DNA from: Phalacrocorax aristotelis
Taxonomy: Eukaryota; Chordata; Aves; Suliformes; Phalacrocoracidae
NCBI RefSeq assembly: GCF_949628215.1
Contig: NC_134311.1
Span: 19,840,582 to 19,904,581 of the forward strand
Reading direction: 5' to 3'
DNA: 64,000 bases
The position numbers were made by a program, and so were the translations under genes. A model generated the notes under the pieces. That model did no database searches. It was not told the origin of the DNA and saw nothing but the letters and a program-made list of their open reading frames with translations. Shown here in pieces: positions 12,701-27,700 of this stretch (position 1 is its first letter; the number at the start of each line of letters is the position of its first letter).

Positions 12701-15700
12701 AGTGTCTGCAAGCTAATCTTCAAGGTTGCAATTTACTTCCTTTTCTACAGCCGTATTGAGCACTTGAAATCCCAGAATGACTTGTTGACAATAACACTGG
12801 AAGAGTGCAAAAGCAATGCCGAGAGGATGAGCATGCTTGTTGGGAAGTATGAGTCCAATGCCACAGCCCTCAGGCTTGCATTGCAGTACAGGTATGTACC
12901 TATGCAGAGGGTGTCTCATCCAGAAAAAGAGGGAGTGGGGGAGACTTGATAGGAATCTTTGAGAGTGAAATTATTGGTATGCTATAGTAATACTGTTTCT
13001 TTTTGTTTCCTCCCTGAAAAAATGTGCTTTGGTTAAACTACTTGACAAACTACAGAACTGAAGTTACTGATACAAGTGTACTTCAACCCTAGTTCACCAG
13101 CAGGAGAGAACTCGATCTAATAGATGTATACAGATTTATTTTCTCATTTTTAAATACAAAATTAACATTTGAATTAGGAGTTGTGTATAGGCTTGAACTG
13201 TCTCTGCTGTATCCAGTCTTAAGGTATAGGTTCTCTGTATTGGGCTGGCAGCTTTCACAAGACCAGTGGGCTAAAGAGTAGTATTGTATTCCACGTAATT
13301 CAGAGTGACTTTATATTGCATCAGTTGGAATTGTGGATTAATTCCTTGGTATTTGGTTACAAGTATCTAAACTTGCTTTAAACTATATGTAAAAATACGG
13401 TGCCATTTAACTCCTTCAACTGCAACTAATTTGGAACAGGCAGTTCCAGTCTTAAGACAAATTGTTTGCCTCTTAAAGGATGTACTCTATTACTATCAGC
13501 CTTGAGCAAATTACAAGAAAATGTAAATTGCAAATAGGTATATTAAGGTATATACATTTTAAAAAACATTAGAAGGTAACAGGAATGAGTGACTCACAAC
13601 TGTATTTTGAAGCTGTTATGTTGTAAGGAGGAAACTCTTACAGCCAGGACAGAGAAATAAGTATTTTTTTCTGTCTTTTCTTCTTACTATACTTTGTATA
13701 GTATATAGTACAGTATAGAATACTGTATTTTGTACAATAAGAAGGCCTGAAAAAGTTTCTCAAAGGGATCATGTCAACCATCATTCATATTGTTGACTGT
13801 TTCAAACATGCTTCTGGAGCTCACTTCATAATGGGTCATTCTCTTTTCTGTTTTAACTTGTTACATTACTTGAGGCCAACCTGGGACCATCATAAGGAAG
13901 GAAAAACTCTTGAATGCTTGTGATAGAGCTCTGTGTGTTACATCATTTAATATTCCTGCTGCTAGACAAGAAGTAGGGAATCATGCAGTTCATCAGCTAC
14001 CTCTTTTCTTTTGTTGCTGTTGCAGGTATTCTTCCCCTCTGAACTGCAGATATATTTTGTGTGATTTTGGTTTTATGTGGCTTGTTCTCTCTTTCAGTGA
14101 GCAGTGCATAGAAGCATATGAGCTGCTGTTGGCATTGGCAGAAAGTGAGCAGAGTCTCATTCTCGGGCAGTTCAGAGCTGCAGGTGTTGGTTCTGTTGGT
14201 AAGATGTCAATGAATCACTTTATTTAAATATATTTTTTTTGCATGTCAGTTAGCACTAGAGTTATTTGTAACAGTGAATCATCTCATGACCCATCCCTTA
14301 AGAATGCCTTCCAGTCTTTTCTTGTTTTCAACTAATTAACTCATTTTACACACCAAAAAAATAGGGGAAAAGAAAAAGAGAGACTGGAATTAAATCATAA
14401 AATTCACCAGCAATTTAAGTCAACCTATGTACACTATCGCAAGGGGATGCCTATTCTGGCAGTGGTGAGGCTGCTACAGACGCGCAGCTGTACAGAGTAG
14501 AATTATTAAACAATACTCAGGAGCGTATATGGCTAAGGGCCATACGGCTGTGGTAACTGCAAGTACAGATTTTGTTTCAGCCAGCAGCATTGACATCCCC
14601 CCTCCCCCAAAGCTGAGTATAGTCTATGAAAAACTGGGATTAAGACAATACAAAGGTAACATTGAGTAGTTACAGAGAGAAAAAAAAGCTCTAGTTTTTC
14701 ACCCTGCATTTTACCTTTGCTCTAGAGTTTTAGAACATTCTATGTCATGTTTTACTGTCTTGTTGGGGATATTAGCTTGTATGTCCTGAGTTTTTCTTAT
14801 TTTGTGGATAGTTAACCTTGTGGCTAGGTGTTGTTTTTTAATATGCTGCTTGCTAAGTAATGGAATGAGCCACTCTTATGGGTACAGTTCAGAAATGTTT
14901 GGAGCTTGACATTGCTGCTGGCTCCACTTTTCTGATAGGAAGAGGTGTTTACACAATGAACATTAATCTGGGCTTTATAGTCCCATTCCTTATACTGATC
15001 TTGAAGTAAAAGAAGGGAAACCTTCAGAGAGAGAAGAATAGTTCTTTGTGCTGTGGGGAGGTGTAGTAACAGCCTGGTTGAGACAGTATTATAGCACTAG
15101 CTTCTGAGGAATCACTGAAATGTAAACAGAAAGATTTTAGAGACAGGGTAACCATCTGGCTTTAGAGCCCCAGGACTGACATGGTCAGCCTCCTGTTTCA
15201 GATCACTAGATGCACTCAGACCACAGTTGCTGTGCTGCTAACCATGCCCCTTATTTTGTATCTCTCCCAGTGCTAGAAACAGGCCCTGTGTACCTGTCTT
15301 GGCCTGTGCAGTGTGTGCCATACACCAGACATTAGAGTGGATGTCTGACATTTTCATCCACCTTTCTTCCAGACTCTGGTCATTCCTTTCTGAAATGTGC
15401 TAAGGGATCTTTCCCTGCTGGCAGAGATGAGTGGCCAGCAAAAGTTAATTCAGTCTTGGATTTTCTAATCACATAGGTGGCAGAAAGAAATCTTAGAAGG
15501 GAGAAATACTTTGGGTTAGAGTAGGGTTTCATGTCACATGCATTTTATGAAAGAGAATGTAGTTTCGTTTTTATAGGGGTGTCTGTCTACATCTCTTAAT
15601 TATGGTATTATCAGTTATAGCCCTGTGATAGAAATAGTGCCAATTTCCCATTACGTAACACAGCTTGGAGGAACTTGTGTTTGGTTTATATACCTTTACT

Positions 15701-18700
15701 TCACCATGAAATTTGATTAAAACACCTAGATAAAATAGCAGATTTTTGGCTTGAAGACCAGTCAAGTTTTATATCAACGTCTGTGAGTGGAAAATGCATA
15801 GGACTTGCTTCTGCATCACTTAGAGCTAAGCATATCTAGCTGCTCTTAACAGAACATTCTCTCTTCCTTTCTTCCACATTAATGTTATTTCTAGTGCATG
15901 CACTTCACTTAGCAAGTGTGAAGTATGGGTAATTGTTCTTTGACTCGAGTAAGGGTGTAATGAAAATCTGACATAGAGCAAACTGGTTTTTTGATACTCT
16001 CTGGCATCATTGCATGGTATTTGTTTAAATACTGAATACAGTGTAGCTTTGTTCAGACTTTCAGTGTAGCCACTAATCTGTCTTAATTTAATGACTTGAC
16101 TCTAGCTGGAGTTAGGACTGCAAGAACAGTGACAGTGGTTTCTGTACTGTCTCTGCTGAAGGGATGGCTTACCAGCTGTGTAGATGCTGCATAACCACTA
16201 GATATTATAGCAAATTAATAAACACCAGTGCTAGTTTTCTTTTGGTTTAGTACATATGATTGCTTATGAAAGGCTGCTTCTAAGTGGTAAGGCAATTCTT
16301 CCTGCTGGAAAGGTAGCCTGTAAGGTGTTTTGGCAAATCATTAGGCTTGAGATAAAGGTGCTTGTGAGAACAAACACTGGAAATGACTACACTGTGAAAC
16401 AGCACTGGACTGATTGGAGTAAGACTTGTAATTTAGGCTGAGGCTCTTCCAGTGTATTATTAATTTCAGCATCCTAACCTAATTCTAATGCACAATGCAC
16501 GCACTCTACAAACAGACAAGCTAGCTAAGATAACACATCACTTAAGACATATACCTGGAGCAACGAGTGCCTGGAGCTTGTGGCTGGGAGGGAGATGCAT
16601 TCAGGTCAGTAGCCCAGTTACCACTGATGCATATACAGAAGTGAAGTTGCTTTTACATCACAGATTGGTAATTTGTTGTCATCGTCTTGGTATAAACAGA
16701 GAAAGCGTAGAAGCACCTCTACTCTTGCCTTGATTTTTCTCACCCTCCTCAAAGCTCTGAAACATATTGTTTCCTTGAAAACTAGGGGACCAGATAGGTG
16801 ATGAAAACGTCACCCAGATGCTTAAAAGAGCTCATGACTGCAGGAAGACAGCTGAGAACGCAGCAAAAGCCTTGCTGATGAAACTAGATGGGAGCTGCGG
16901 GGGAGCCTATGCAATCACAGGCTGTAGTGTGCAGCCCTGGGAAAGCCTGTCATCCAATAGCCACACAAGGTAACTGCAACTCATCTGCTCTCCTAATCAC
17001 CAAGTGTTTGATTTCAGACCAAAAGTTATGTTGTACTGTATTGCTGAAGTAAGTGCAAAGTTCTTGCACATGGGTTGGGACAGTCCCGAGCACAAATACA
17101 GGCTGGGAAGAGAATGGATTGAGAGTAGCCCTGAGGAGAAGGACTTGGGGGTATTGGTTGATAAGAAGCTCAACATGACATGGCAATATGCACTCGCAGC
17201 CCAGCCAGCCAACCATATCCTGGGCTGCATCAAAAGAAGCGTGGCCAGCAGGTCGAGGGAGGTGATTCTCCCCCATCCACTCTGCTCTGGTGAGCGCCCG
17301 CCTGGAGTACTGCATTCAGCTCTGGGGCCCTCAAGATAAAAAGTACATGGACCTGTTGGAGCAAGTCCAGAGGAGGGCCATGAAGATGATCCGAGGGCTG
17401 GAGCACCTCTCCTATGAAGACAGACTGAAAGAGTAGGGGTTTTTCAGCCTGGAGAAGAGAAAGCTCCAGGGAGACCTTATAGGAGCCTTCTAGTAGCTGA
17501 AGGGGACCTACAAGAAAGCTGGAGAGGGACTTTTTACAAGGGCATGTAGTGATAGTTCAAGGGGTAATGGCTTTAAACTGAAAGAGGTTAGGTTTAGATT
17601 AGATGTAAGGAAGAAATTCTTCACTATGGGGGTGGTGAGGCACTGGAACAGGTTGCCCAGAGAAGTTGTGGATGCCCCATCCCTGGAAGTGTTCAAGGCC
17701 AGACTGGATGGGGCTTTGAGCGACCTGGTCTAGTAGAAGGTGTCCCTGCCCATGGCAGGGAGGTTGGAACTATATAATCTTTGAAGGTCCCTTCCAACCC
17801 AAACTATTCTATGATTCTATAAACCACGCCCCTCCCACCAGTCCACTGGCTTCTTTGCTTTGATTTATAAGTCACCGTGCCTCAGTGGTCTAATTGCCTT
17901 TAGACTTCAAGCAACTCCAGCCAAGAAGGGCTTTGTATAAATTTGTTGCAGAGGGGTGACTCTGAACTTTGATCTTCCTCACAAAGCGCAAAACCATTAT
18001 GTTTGTTTTATATCAGGGACTTTCTTGCTGTTTTATTGGAACTCAAATATGTACTTCTTATTACTATCTATTTTATGTAGACAGCACAGACATACAGAGA
18101 ACCAGAGATCAGAAGTATGCTTCTGTCAGCATTTGGAACGCTCAAGAATTGATTTCTAAATGTTGCAGATCCAGCCATTTTGTTTTAAACCATTTCCTCT
18201 CCCTTCACATTTGCCTTTGCCCCTCCCCAAATTCTTCATTCCCATGCTATTCTTTGGCACATGGAGTGGCAAATGAACATCATGACGGACAGAGTGGATT
18301 CTTCCAGGAAAGGCTGGTTATTGCAGTTTTTCTGAAGACCTATAAAATAATGAAACTTAAATGAGCTATTATCGAGGAAGTGTTCCAGTTCAAATACATC
18401 TGCTAGGAACTTCATTTTGAGTCATTGCCTGCCTGGAGTGTAGTTGTACTCTGTGCAGTGAATATGTGTGCTTGTGTATGGATGTGAATTTGGCACACAT
18501 CCTGGACAAATATAGATGAATGTTTTATTTTTAGAAGTTATTTTAGTTTTTCAGATTCACTCTAAAACTTCATTTTAATTCAGTTTTTGAGCCAGTTCTT
18601 TATTCAGATGCTATCATTTTTTGACACGTTTATTTTAGTACTCTATCATTTCCTCTTCTTACTGACGCCTACTCCAAAGGATTTTATTTCCTGCCATGTG

Positions 18701-21700
18701 ACTGGCATGGAATAGCTAAAAAGTAAGCAAAAAGGTAACCTGAGGTAACAGGGTCCAAATGCAAGGTAAATTTTAACATTTTATTCAAATAAGTTTTATG
18801 GTGCTCTTTCTGTCAAAGAAGGCTCTATCTTTATTCAGAAATTAATGTGACAACATCTGTGCTACTGACACATTGGTTATTCATTGTACCAAAAGTATTT
18901 ACTGGCCTTGGGAAGAAGTTATACAAAGCTGTTTCAACTACTTGACTTGCCTCGGTCTGCATGCACTTATGCCTGCATGTAAACATGTTTTAAGTGGCCG
19001 CACGTAGCAACACCTCTACCTAGGCTGACCTTGTTATCCATTATGTTATTTGAAAGGATCATTTTCAGTTGTTCATAACTACCTCAATGTTTTTGTTCCT
19101 TGTGAGATACCTAGTATGTAGTCAAGGCATTTTTTTTCCTTAAAAACAATTTAGATAGTTTCCAGTATTGACGGAGGAAATTGGCAGGTGGGGGGTTGTT
19201 CCTGTTTTAGTGTTTGCTTTCCTAGCTTTTCACTGAAAGTGTTTGGTAGGAATGTAGTGTCTACAGTCCTTGCTTTGTTGAACATAATTTTTCATTGGTT
19301 GTTTTTGGTTTTTTGAGGGGGGCCAGGGCTGGGGCTGGGGGCAGTGTTTGGGGACAAAAATCACCCCTCATGCTCATTGTTTACTGTGAACTTTCAGTGG
19401 TCAGCTGGCAATGTGTGTATGTGTGCACATCACCTGTTGGCTGAGTAGGTAAAGTTTCAGCAGAGTATGTTTTAAATGGTACAGGATTTCAGATTTCATC
19501 AGTATAAACTGTGTCATGAAATGCAGAAATGCAAATATAAATGCTTCTGTGTGCAAGAAAGATCTTCTAGTTTGAGTCGTTATCGTTGTAAGATAATTTT
19601 TTCTGGTGTGGAGCAAGATATTGTATGGAATAAGGTAACTATACTATCTGCTTTGATATATGTAGAACATGAGAGAGAAAAGCCTCTCTCACTCACCCAA
19701 AGGGCACACAGCAAGTCAGGAACTTGTCATATGGGCTTCCTGATGTGATCATCACTTACACATTGTCGTCCCTCTCCCCTCCCCCCACATCTGATGTAAT
19801 TTGTCTTTGTCTAAACAAACATATCAGCAAAAATACTTCTGAAACTTTGGCTTCTCCATGAAATGCAAATCTTCTCTTCTTTCCTTCTGCTGTGTTCAAG
19901 TGATACGCGATAGAGGTGTTTTCACCCTGTGGACCCTGTTTCAAAATAGAGGCATCCCCTCTTCATCCTACAGATGTATGACACTGTGCCAGCCCACAGA
20001 TGGAAAATCTGTGTTGGTTCAAAAGGCACACAATTTTCTAAATTTACATCAGTAAATATTCTATCTCAGGATTAAAAGATTGAAGATTTTCTCTTTAACT
20101 CTCCTCTGTCTACCATTCTGGATACTTTTAGCTTCCCTCCAGGACTCTGCTCCTGCTTTTTGGAGTTATCCTGCCTATGTTGTCAGCTCTCTCAACCCAT
20201 TCATGTGTGCTCCCTTGTCACTTGGCTCCCTGCTGCTCTAGACAGAGCTCCTATTGCCACAGACCTCCAGCCCTCTATGATTCTTTGAAGTGGATGGCTT
20301 CCATTTCCTTTCCTTTTCCATTACAATAGCAATCCAAGCAGAGACAGGAAAGCAGGCTGCAGATTTCTAGCTGTTCCTGCAGGCTTAATGTTTTTTATTT
20401 GTCTTAAAGAACTTGGCACTCTATAAAACTGGGGAGTAGAACAAGCCCACATCACTAGTGAGTGCTGTGTGAACCACCATTTGGGGACCACTGCACTGAA
20501 ATGAAAACATTTTTACATTATGTGGTTCAAACATGCCCTGAATCTGCAAGACTGATCTTTTGCTATAGCTATTCTAGCGTTGCAGGCTTTTAATTGCGTT
20601 TATTTATTGCTACCTTTCCCCTTTGAAACCAACTGAGTAAAGAGGTGGCAGGATGATGAAAAACTCTCCTTTGCTGAGACTTGTGACAAAGGAATAATTC
20701 TCCCTGCTGTTCAAAGTCCTGTAGAATAGGGACTTATAATGCAATTGTTGACCCATCTTTAGCTTCGGCATTTCAAATGAGATTTCGAATGTCAAATCAC
20801 TGAACACATTACTCAGAATAAATGCTTGGTGAGGCACTAGTAACAAGTGGTTAAATACTGTAAAAGGGAGCAACTGAAAGGAAAAGAAATTAAATGCAAT
20901 GAAAGAGCATCATGGAGGTTGTTACTGGTGAAGTGAATAAAAATAATAGCAACCATCTCAACTCATTTGGCTGGGAGCAGCACAATAATGTTGCCAATTC
21001 ATTTTTTTGAAAATAGAAATAGGTCTGCAGTGTAGTTGGAAGCCATAATTATTTTAATGGACAGAAGGTAACAATAGAACATATATTGCCAACAAGGTTT
21101 GACTGATTGAACATGAAGGAGAAGGAAACAAAAGAGAAGGACGCTAGTTGTAACACACTGAAAACAGAAGATTTTATTCCCTGCAGTGCTAGCAAGCCCA
21201 ACCTTATATCTGGATTCATGGGGGGAAAGATCTGGTCTCTTACATGCAAAGGGAATTCTTTTCAGTGTTATATAGTGTCACAAAATATCCGAACTCAGCC
21301 AAAATATAGGACTATATCTTTCATCATAATCACCTCAGATTTCGGGTAGGTAGCTGACGGACAAAATTATCTTGACTGAAGTGTGCAGATAAGTTATTTA
21401 GAAATATCCCAACAGGTATCTTCATGTTATTTATGTAACACTTCATTGCTGGACTGACCTAGTCTCAGAAGGAAACAGGGTAGTTTCACCAAAAGTTCCA
21501 ATTTTAGCCAAATATACTGTTGTTTGTCTTTTGGCTAGTTGGAATATCTTTCAATTTCTCAGGAAGTTACTATCTTTTGACATTGTGCTGTTTCAGATCT
21601 CAAGCCACAACATTCACCTAGATGATGGTTGGCCCATGTGTATTAAATGTATTCTTTAAAATGTAAGGTTGCATGCGGACATTCAAGCAAATTTTGTGGA

Positions 21701-24700
21701 TTCAGTTCTGACAGCATTATTTTAGTTCTGTCGATTTTTGTAATATCTGCACCATTGCTGAATTGCAGATTTATTTATTGACTTGATTTTTAATAGATGA
21801 ACTGAAGCTTACACTGGCTTTTATGGGCAAAATTTTGCAGTGTACAGAAGTTACACAGATGCACAGTTGGAAGCCTCATTTATATCCATCCACTGCATTT
21901 GATATACACACATGCAAACACACGCATGCCAGCAAATAAACCTGCACATTATACTATACCAACCTGCATATTTTCCACAGGCTATATAAGAAAATTAATT
22001 TGGCATCATCCAGGCATGACACCATTGTAAAAGATCTGAGGGATGAAGCAAGTGGGAAGAATCTTTCTCTTTGCGTGTTCTGAATACAATAGCAGTTAGA
22101 ATGAGCAGATTGATGTTGTATTCCTTCCAGGTGTGATGAAATTGTGATCCTTTCTCTAGCCTCACCTACATGCTTGAGAAATGAGAAACTACATATCTTT
22201 TGCAACAGTTTCATGTGGTTTTTGGATGGATGCATTATACTACATACACATTTTGTCAGTCTGTTTTCCTTTGCCCTGATAGCTGTTACAAGGGAGAGCA
22301 ATATAAGCAATATCTGAAATTCAGGATCACATGCTTACCAGCTGTGGGCCCTTAAATAGAGCAGCAATGGACTAGCATTAATGCTGTGGAGAGCTGTATG
22401 GTGGGGCTTTTGGGGCAACACACCCTGACAGAGCTGTGCTGTGGGAGTTCAGAAACAATGCAGGGTTGTTTCTGTCCCTCATCATTCAGCTTCATTTTTA
22501 CAACACTCCTAAGTGGGCTTTTTACCCTGGCTTTCTGCAACCCATACTGCTTCCAGTCTTCTGGGTAGGGGCTTGCTGCTAAGTGTTGGGGGAGAGGAAG
22601 GTTCTTGTCCCTTTTCGTGCTGTCTGAGACAGCTTCCTTGCTAAGCTTCCCTCACCTTCTTTAAAAAATAAAAAAAAAAAAAAAAGGGAAGAGCAGCTTG
22701 CTAGCAATTCACCAGAGGAGCCAACTCAGCTGCAGACAGGCAGGCAGGCAGCCAGGACCGAAGTAAAAGCAGCCTGAGTATCACTGGCTACAACCCAGAC
22801 TGCCTTCCTCAGTTTGGACTGCTCTCCCCTAAAATATACGTGCATAGCTGTGGGTCTTTAAGGGCCAAAATCTGTGACTATCCAATGAGTACGAGGTCCA
22901 ACACAACATAAGAATAGACTGTCAGTGTTTTTGCTCAGGTTTCATTCCCAGCAGGCGAGCTAGATTTTCTTTCCTTTGCAAGCAAAAACCAAGATGAGTT
23001 CTTTGTGACCCAAGATTTGAAGCCTGTGTAGGCTTTAAAAGCTGTCCTTCCTCCAACAACAGCTGTTTTACATTTAATCCAGAAAAGCTGTGCAATTGCT
23101 GTCTTCGGGTGCTGAGGAAACTTGGAACGTGACTTCAGTACAGAGTTAGGTATTTCTCACATTGTCTATCCCCATGATTTTTATATCAATATCTGCTTCT
23201 GAGAAGTATCTTTAAACTCAGTAAAGCAAGATCTATTAAGTGTTTTGAGATTCTCTAATGAACAACTAAGTCTGAAAAAAATATGTTTCAACCTGAAAGG
23301 GTTTCTATGTAGTGTAGGTACTGCATGTTTTTAGCTTCACTGCTGATGGAAATGGATGAAAACAAAAGCAAAGGTGAGTTTATGCTTACGGTAAATATGG
23401 CACCTATTATCCTTAAGAAAATGAAGGAATAATGAGAAATTGACAGAGAACTGTAGTAAAGAACTGTAATGTGATATTTTATGAGAGGGAAGGATTTTGA
23501 GCGATCTTTGTAGACCTGCCAATTCTCCATCTCCTCCAAGGCTGTGCTTGGAATTTGTGGGAAGATGGGCAATTATTTGAGGCACTTAAAATCAATGTAG
23601 CTTCAGCTGAAGTAGAACCAAAAGAAAAGAGAAAAATCAAGCCTGTCTTGAGAGGCTTCCACTCTTTCACATGCATAATATATTTTAGGACATCATCTTG
23701 ACTCTCAGCATGTAGCGGGTGGGGCTTTTTTTTTTCTTCCTACAAAAATGTTGAACAGCAGTGCAATTTGATACAGAAAGTGATTTATTCCCCTGCTGAT
23801 AACTGAGATCATCTAGCATTCCAGACAAGCACAGTTAATGGATGACTTATCCCTCACCCGGCAGCTGATTACAGGACCTCAGGAGACAGCAGGCAGCTTT
23901 GAGTGAGGTTATAGAAACAACATGGCATTTTATTTTCCTTTTAGTGCTATTGCAACTATATTCAGCCCTGGTATGCTACGGCTGTATCAGTCTGGGACCC
24001 CTGCAGCACTGGCATGCATGTAGGTGGGTGGGCAGCATGGAGCCGCCCTTGTTCTAAGACATCAGTTCTCCTTTCTGCCATCTCTGTGTAAACATTTGTA
24101 GGGCAGACTAATAGGCAGTCATTTGTGTGATGCCTCTAGACAGGAGAAGTTCCCCCAAGCCTGATGATGACTTTTTCTTAAAAATTGTGCTAACTTATAG
24201 GTTGGTTTTAAACCCCTCCAGCCCTGAAGGAATGTCAGTGTACTGAGGAAAACACCTTAACACGAAATGAAAGATGCTACCTCCTGACATCTGCCAGTGG
24301 GATTTTGCTCAGGTTGATTGCTACAAGTATCCATTAAAAATATCTGAGATGATAACTGGTATTGCCATGACCAGAGATGAATGAGGTCTGGGCTGACTCT
24401 TTTTTCTTAGCAGATGCTTCTTCCCAAAGAAGATGAAGACTCAATGTCTGAACAGCAGAGAGAAGCTTGTCCTGCTAGGGTATTAATAAGAAATCAAAGT
24501 AGTTGGTGTTTGGTTTTTGTTTTTGGTTTGGTTTGGGTTTGTTGTTTGGTTTTTTTTTATTAAAAAAAGATTTGTTTCAGAAGATAGCTTTCCAGAAAAT
24601 TTAATTCGGTTACATGTCACTAAGTATCTGGCTTTGTGGAGAAGTTGTCACATGATAAAATTTTCTCATGCAGCTTAGAGAATTAATTTCTTTTCTGAAT

Positions 24701-27700
24701 TTGTCACACCCCTTTGCATCTTCTGAATATTGCAACATCGTGTCCACGCTAAGTGTGTCCTTTCTATGAACTTTTAAATAAGACTCAGATGTGTTGTTAC
24801 AGTATTAGGAGAGTGTTTGATGTAAAAATATAGATTTTTGTTCCAAATGATTTTTAATACCATTCTTTGTCTTTCCAGTACTACCAGCTCAACTGCAAGC
24901 AGTTGTGATACAGAATTTACAAAGGAAGATGAGCAGCGCCTGAAGGATTACATCCAGCAGTTGAAAAATGACAGGGCAGCAGTGAAACTGACAATGCTGG
25001 AGCTGGAAAGCATCCACATTGATCCCCTTAGTTATGATGTTAAACCTCGTGGAGACAGCCAGAGGCTAGACCTGGAAAATGCAGTCTTGATGCAGGAACT
25101 TATGGCAATGAAGGTATTTTATTTATATCCAGCAGGCTAACTGTACTGCTGATAGTGGTCCTGTGCTACAAAACATGCTCAGTCACACTTATGGGAGGCT
25201 TTTATAGTCATCACTGGGTAGTAAAGGGTAACTTTGCTGAAACAAATAATCAGGGCTAAAAATCCAGTAGTCAAAAAGTGACAGAAGGCAGTGCATGAAC
25301 AGTGACGAGCTATGTGTGTTTTGAATTAGGCGAGGACTTTATCTGTGGCTCTAAAGTTGGAATGCTGTCCTTGACAAACCAGATGCTCTCTCTAAGAGAT
25401 ATGGCAGCTGAGATGCTTGAGGGTGACCAAAAGCATGATACAGCACTTCCAAAGAGACTGTTTATTACTTCACTTACAAGCTTGCAAATGTGCATCTTGA
25501 ATATTTGTGAACTGAAGCAAAACAAATTCACCTCCTTTTAATATTGCTGTAGGAGGAGGAATGGTCTGTCAGAAGCTATCATCCCTAATGCTCTCCAGTG
25601 GTCAGTCACAGGTCCAGAGCTGTTTGAGGCAGTGTGTTGCAATCTGTAAGCTCAGTTCAGAGCCTGAGCAAAGAGTGTAGTGTGTAATGACTTGCTGTAA
25701 CTGATGTTTTCAGAGAAAATTCTGGTCCCTCAGGACCGGTTTATAAGTCCAGTTCTAAAGACGTGATCTAGAAAAACTGACCTTTATTGACCAGGTATAG
25801 AGCTTGCATCAATTTAAATCTGACATCTGTATTGACTTTGAGAGAGGTGAACTAAAACACAGGAACATATTAAAGGCAATACAAGCACATATCTGTATTT
25901 AGAAATTGTCTGGGTTTGGTTCAGTTTAAATAAGTTTAATTTCTGCTTGTTAGCAAGTCCTATTTTAATCAACTAATGGCAGACATGTTGGATGATGGTA
26001 TCATGTGGGACAGAAAATCCTAATAGTTTCATAAGCTTCCAAAGGTATAGATTTTTGTTCAGATGTTCCAATGCTGGCTAACTGGTAGCTTAGTAATGAT
26101 AATTATGTTCTTAGTGGTGCTGCCTTTCGATGATGATAAATATGAGTTTGCAATAACGCGTTCAATATTTGCAGTTCAGAAAAAAAGATTGACTGCTACC
26201 AGTCAGAAGGTTTAAAGTTATGTTACTTGTTTGAATATATTGTGGCCAACAGCAATATAGTCCCCATAAGTAAAGCATGCAAGATGTACTGGAAGACATT
26301 TGTAGATAATTAGGTGTATATTTCAGATATCACATTTCCTTCTCTTTTGTGTCCAGATCTTCCCTGAAATCTCTATTGCACCATTTGTACCTCTATCTTT
26401 AAATTGACTGGTAAAGGCAAAATGCAGAGCTGTGCCTTGTGATTGGTGCCCTTGCATTCCCTGACCTGGGAGGAACATGAACAGTTGCATATCATAATTT
26501 TTGGCAAAGTTTTGAGTGCTGGTAATCCTTCACTTCGCTAAAGAACTCTTAACTTTTGGCTGGACCTAGCACGTTAGGTTTTCACTGCAGGAATTGTCCC
26601 TAGAAGAAGAAAACCTTTCTTCTTGGTTGGTTTGTGTGCAGTGCATGCTGAAATAGACACCTTTTACATATGTGCTGAAGTCACCCTCAGTCGTTTCTGG
26701 TACAGAGAAATGGACAGTACTGTTATTCATTATAATGTGTTGTATTTTGCTGAAATTCATGACTGCAGAAAATCCTTAGGTTTCTGAAAGGGATATGTTG
26801 AAAACTTGAATTTGTCAAAGCTTGGAATGAATTTGTTGGTAAGTGCTCTCCTGCTACAGAAATTGAAAACTCCTGCCTTTCTTCTATGCATAAAGCATTA
26901 CAAAAGGTACAGCTGCACTCTGTGGGCTTTGGTCCCAAGAGAATGTGCTACCTTATTAGCATCCATGATTGTTGCTCAGGTCTGCGTTGCACCTTGCTCA
27001 TATGTTCAGCAAGCTATCAAATAGCAGAACCTAAGGGCAGGACTCTTGGATATCTTGGATTTCTGAGTGTATTGTTGGCATCTGTTATTTGGAATATGTA
27101 CCTTGTATAGAACAGCGCATGCATCTGCCTTCTGAGACAACTGAGGAATTTAAATTTCCTTACGATATTTCACTTAACTTGAAGCAGATGAACTCATCTG
27201 TGCTGCAGAGGACTTAATAATGTAGCAGTTCTTAATTTGTTCCACACACACACATTCTTAACAAGAATTGCACAGCTTGACTGAGCTACTCAAGGACTTC
27301 CTGCATTGCTGGGTCTTCTGGCCTACTGCTGGTCTTCCTGAAACCTTTATCTATGTTGGAATCTCTGCTGCATCTTCTGGCACCTTTCATTTATGACTCC
27401 CAGTGAAAACTGATCACCGCATCAGTTATATTGCTTCTTGCATGTATGTGTAATGCTTATAATGTTATGAAAATGTCTTTATACCATTAGTTCTTCATTA
27501 TTGATGAAAATCATCCATAAAAAGATGTTTGGGGATGGTCTCTCTGTGCCCTGTTTTGTTCTGGGTTTTTACTGGTCCAGAGTATAAGACTTAGTGGCCC
27601 ACTGGTACTTCTGTAAAATGCAGTTCTTTGCTTCAAACAATAATTAACCATGTTCCCAAATATATTCTCATCTGCAGTTTGTCTTCAATTCAGTGGTCTT

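Larger units (their letters stand above)
9763..16785 (+). other. MCC introns between exons a and f
   Basis: Introns at 9763-10084, 10175-10859, 11009-12750, 12892-14097 and 14199-16785. All have GT-AG ends. Apart from a short AT inverted repeat at 13709-13727 I see nothing that stands out. Open frames within them (for example 119 codons at 12237-12596) show no recognisable domain. Confidence 0.7.
16970..24878 (+). other. MCC intron f-g
   Basis: This 7.9 kb intron contains the CR1 copy above and a G-quadruplex motif (19317-19341). It also has A-rich and CAGG-type simple sequence around 22660-22755 and a G/T-rich stretch at about 24500-24560. No other gene-like signal was seen. Confidence 0.7.
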
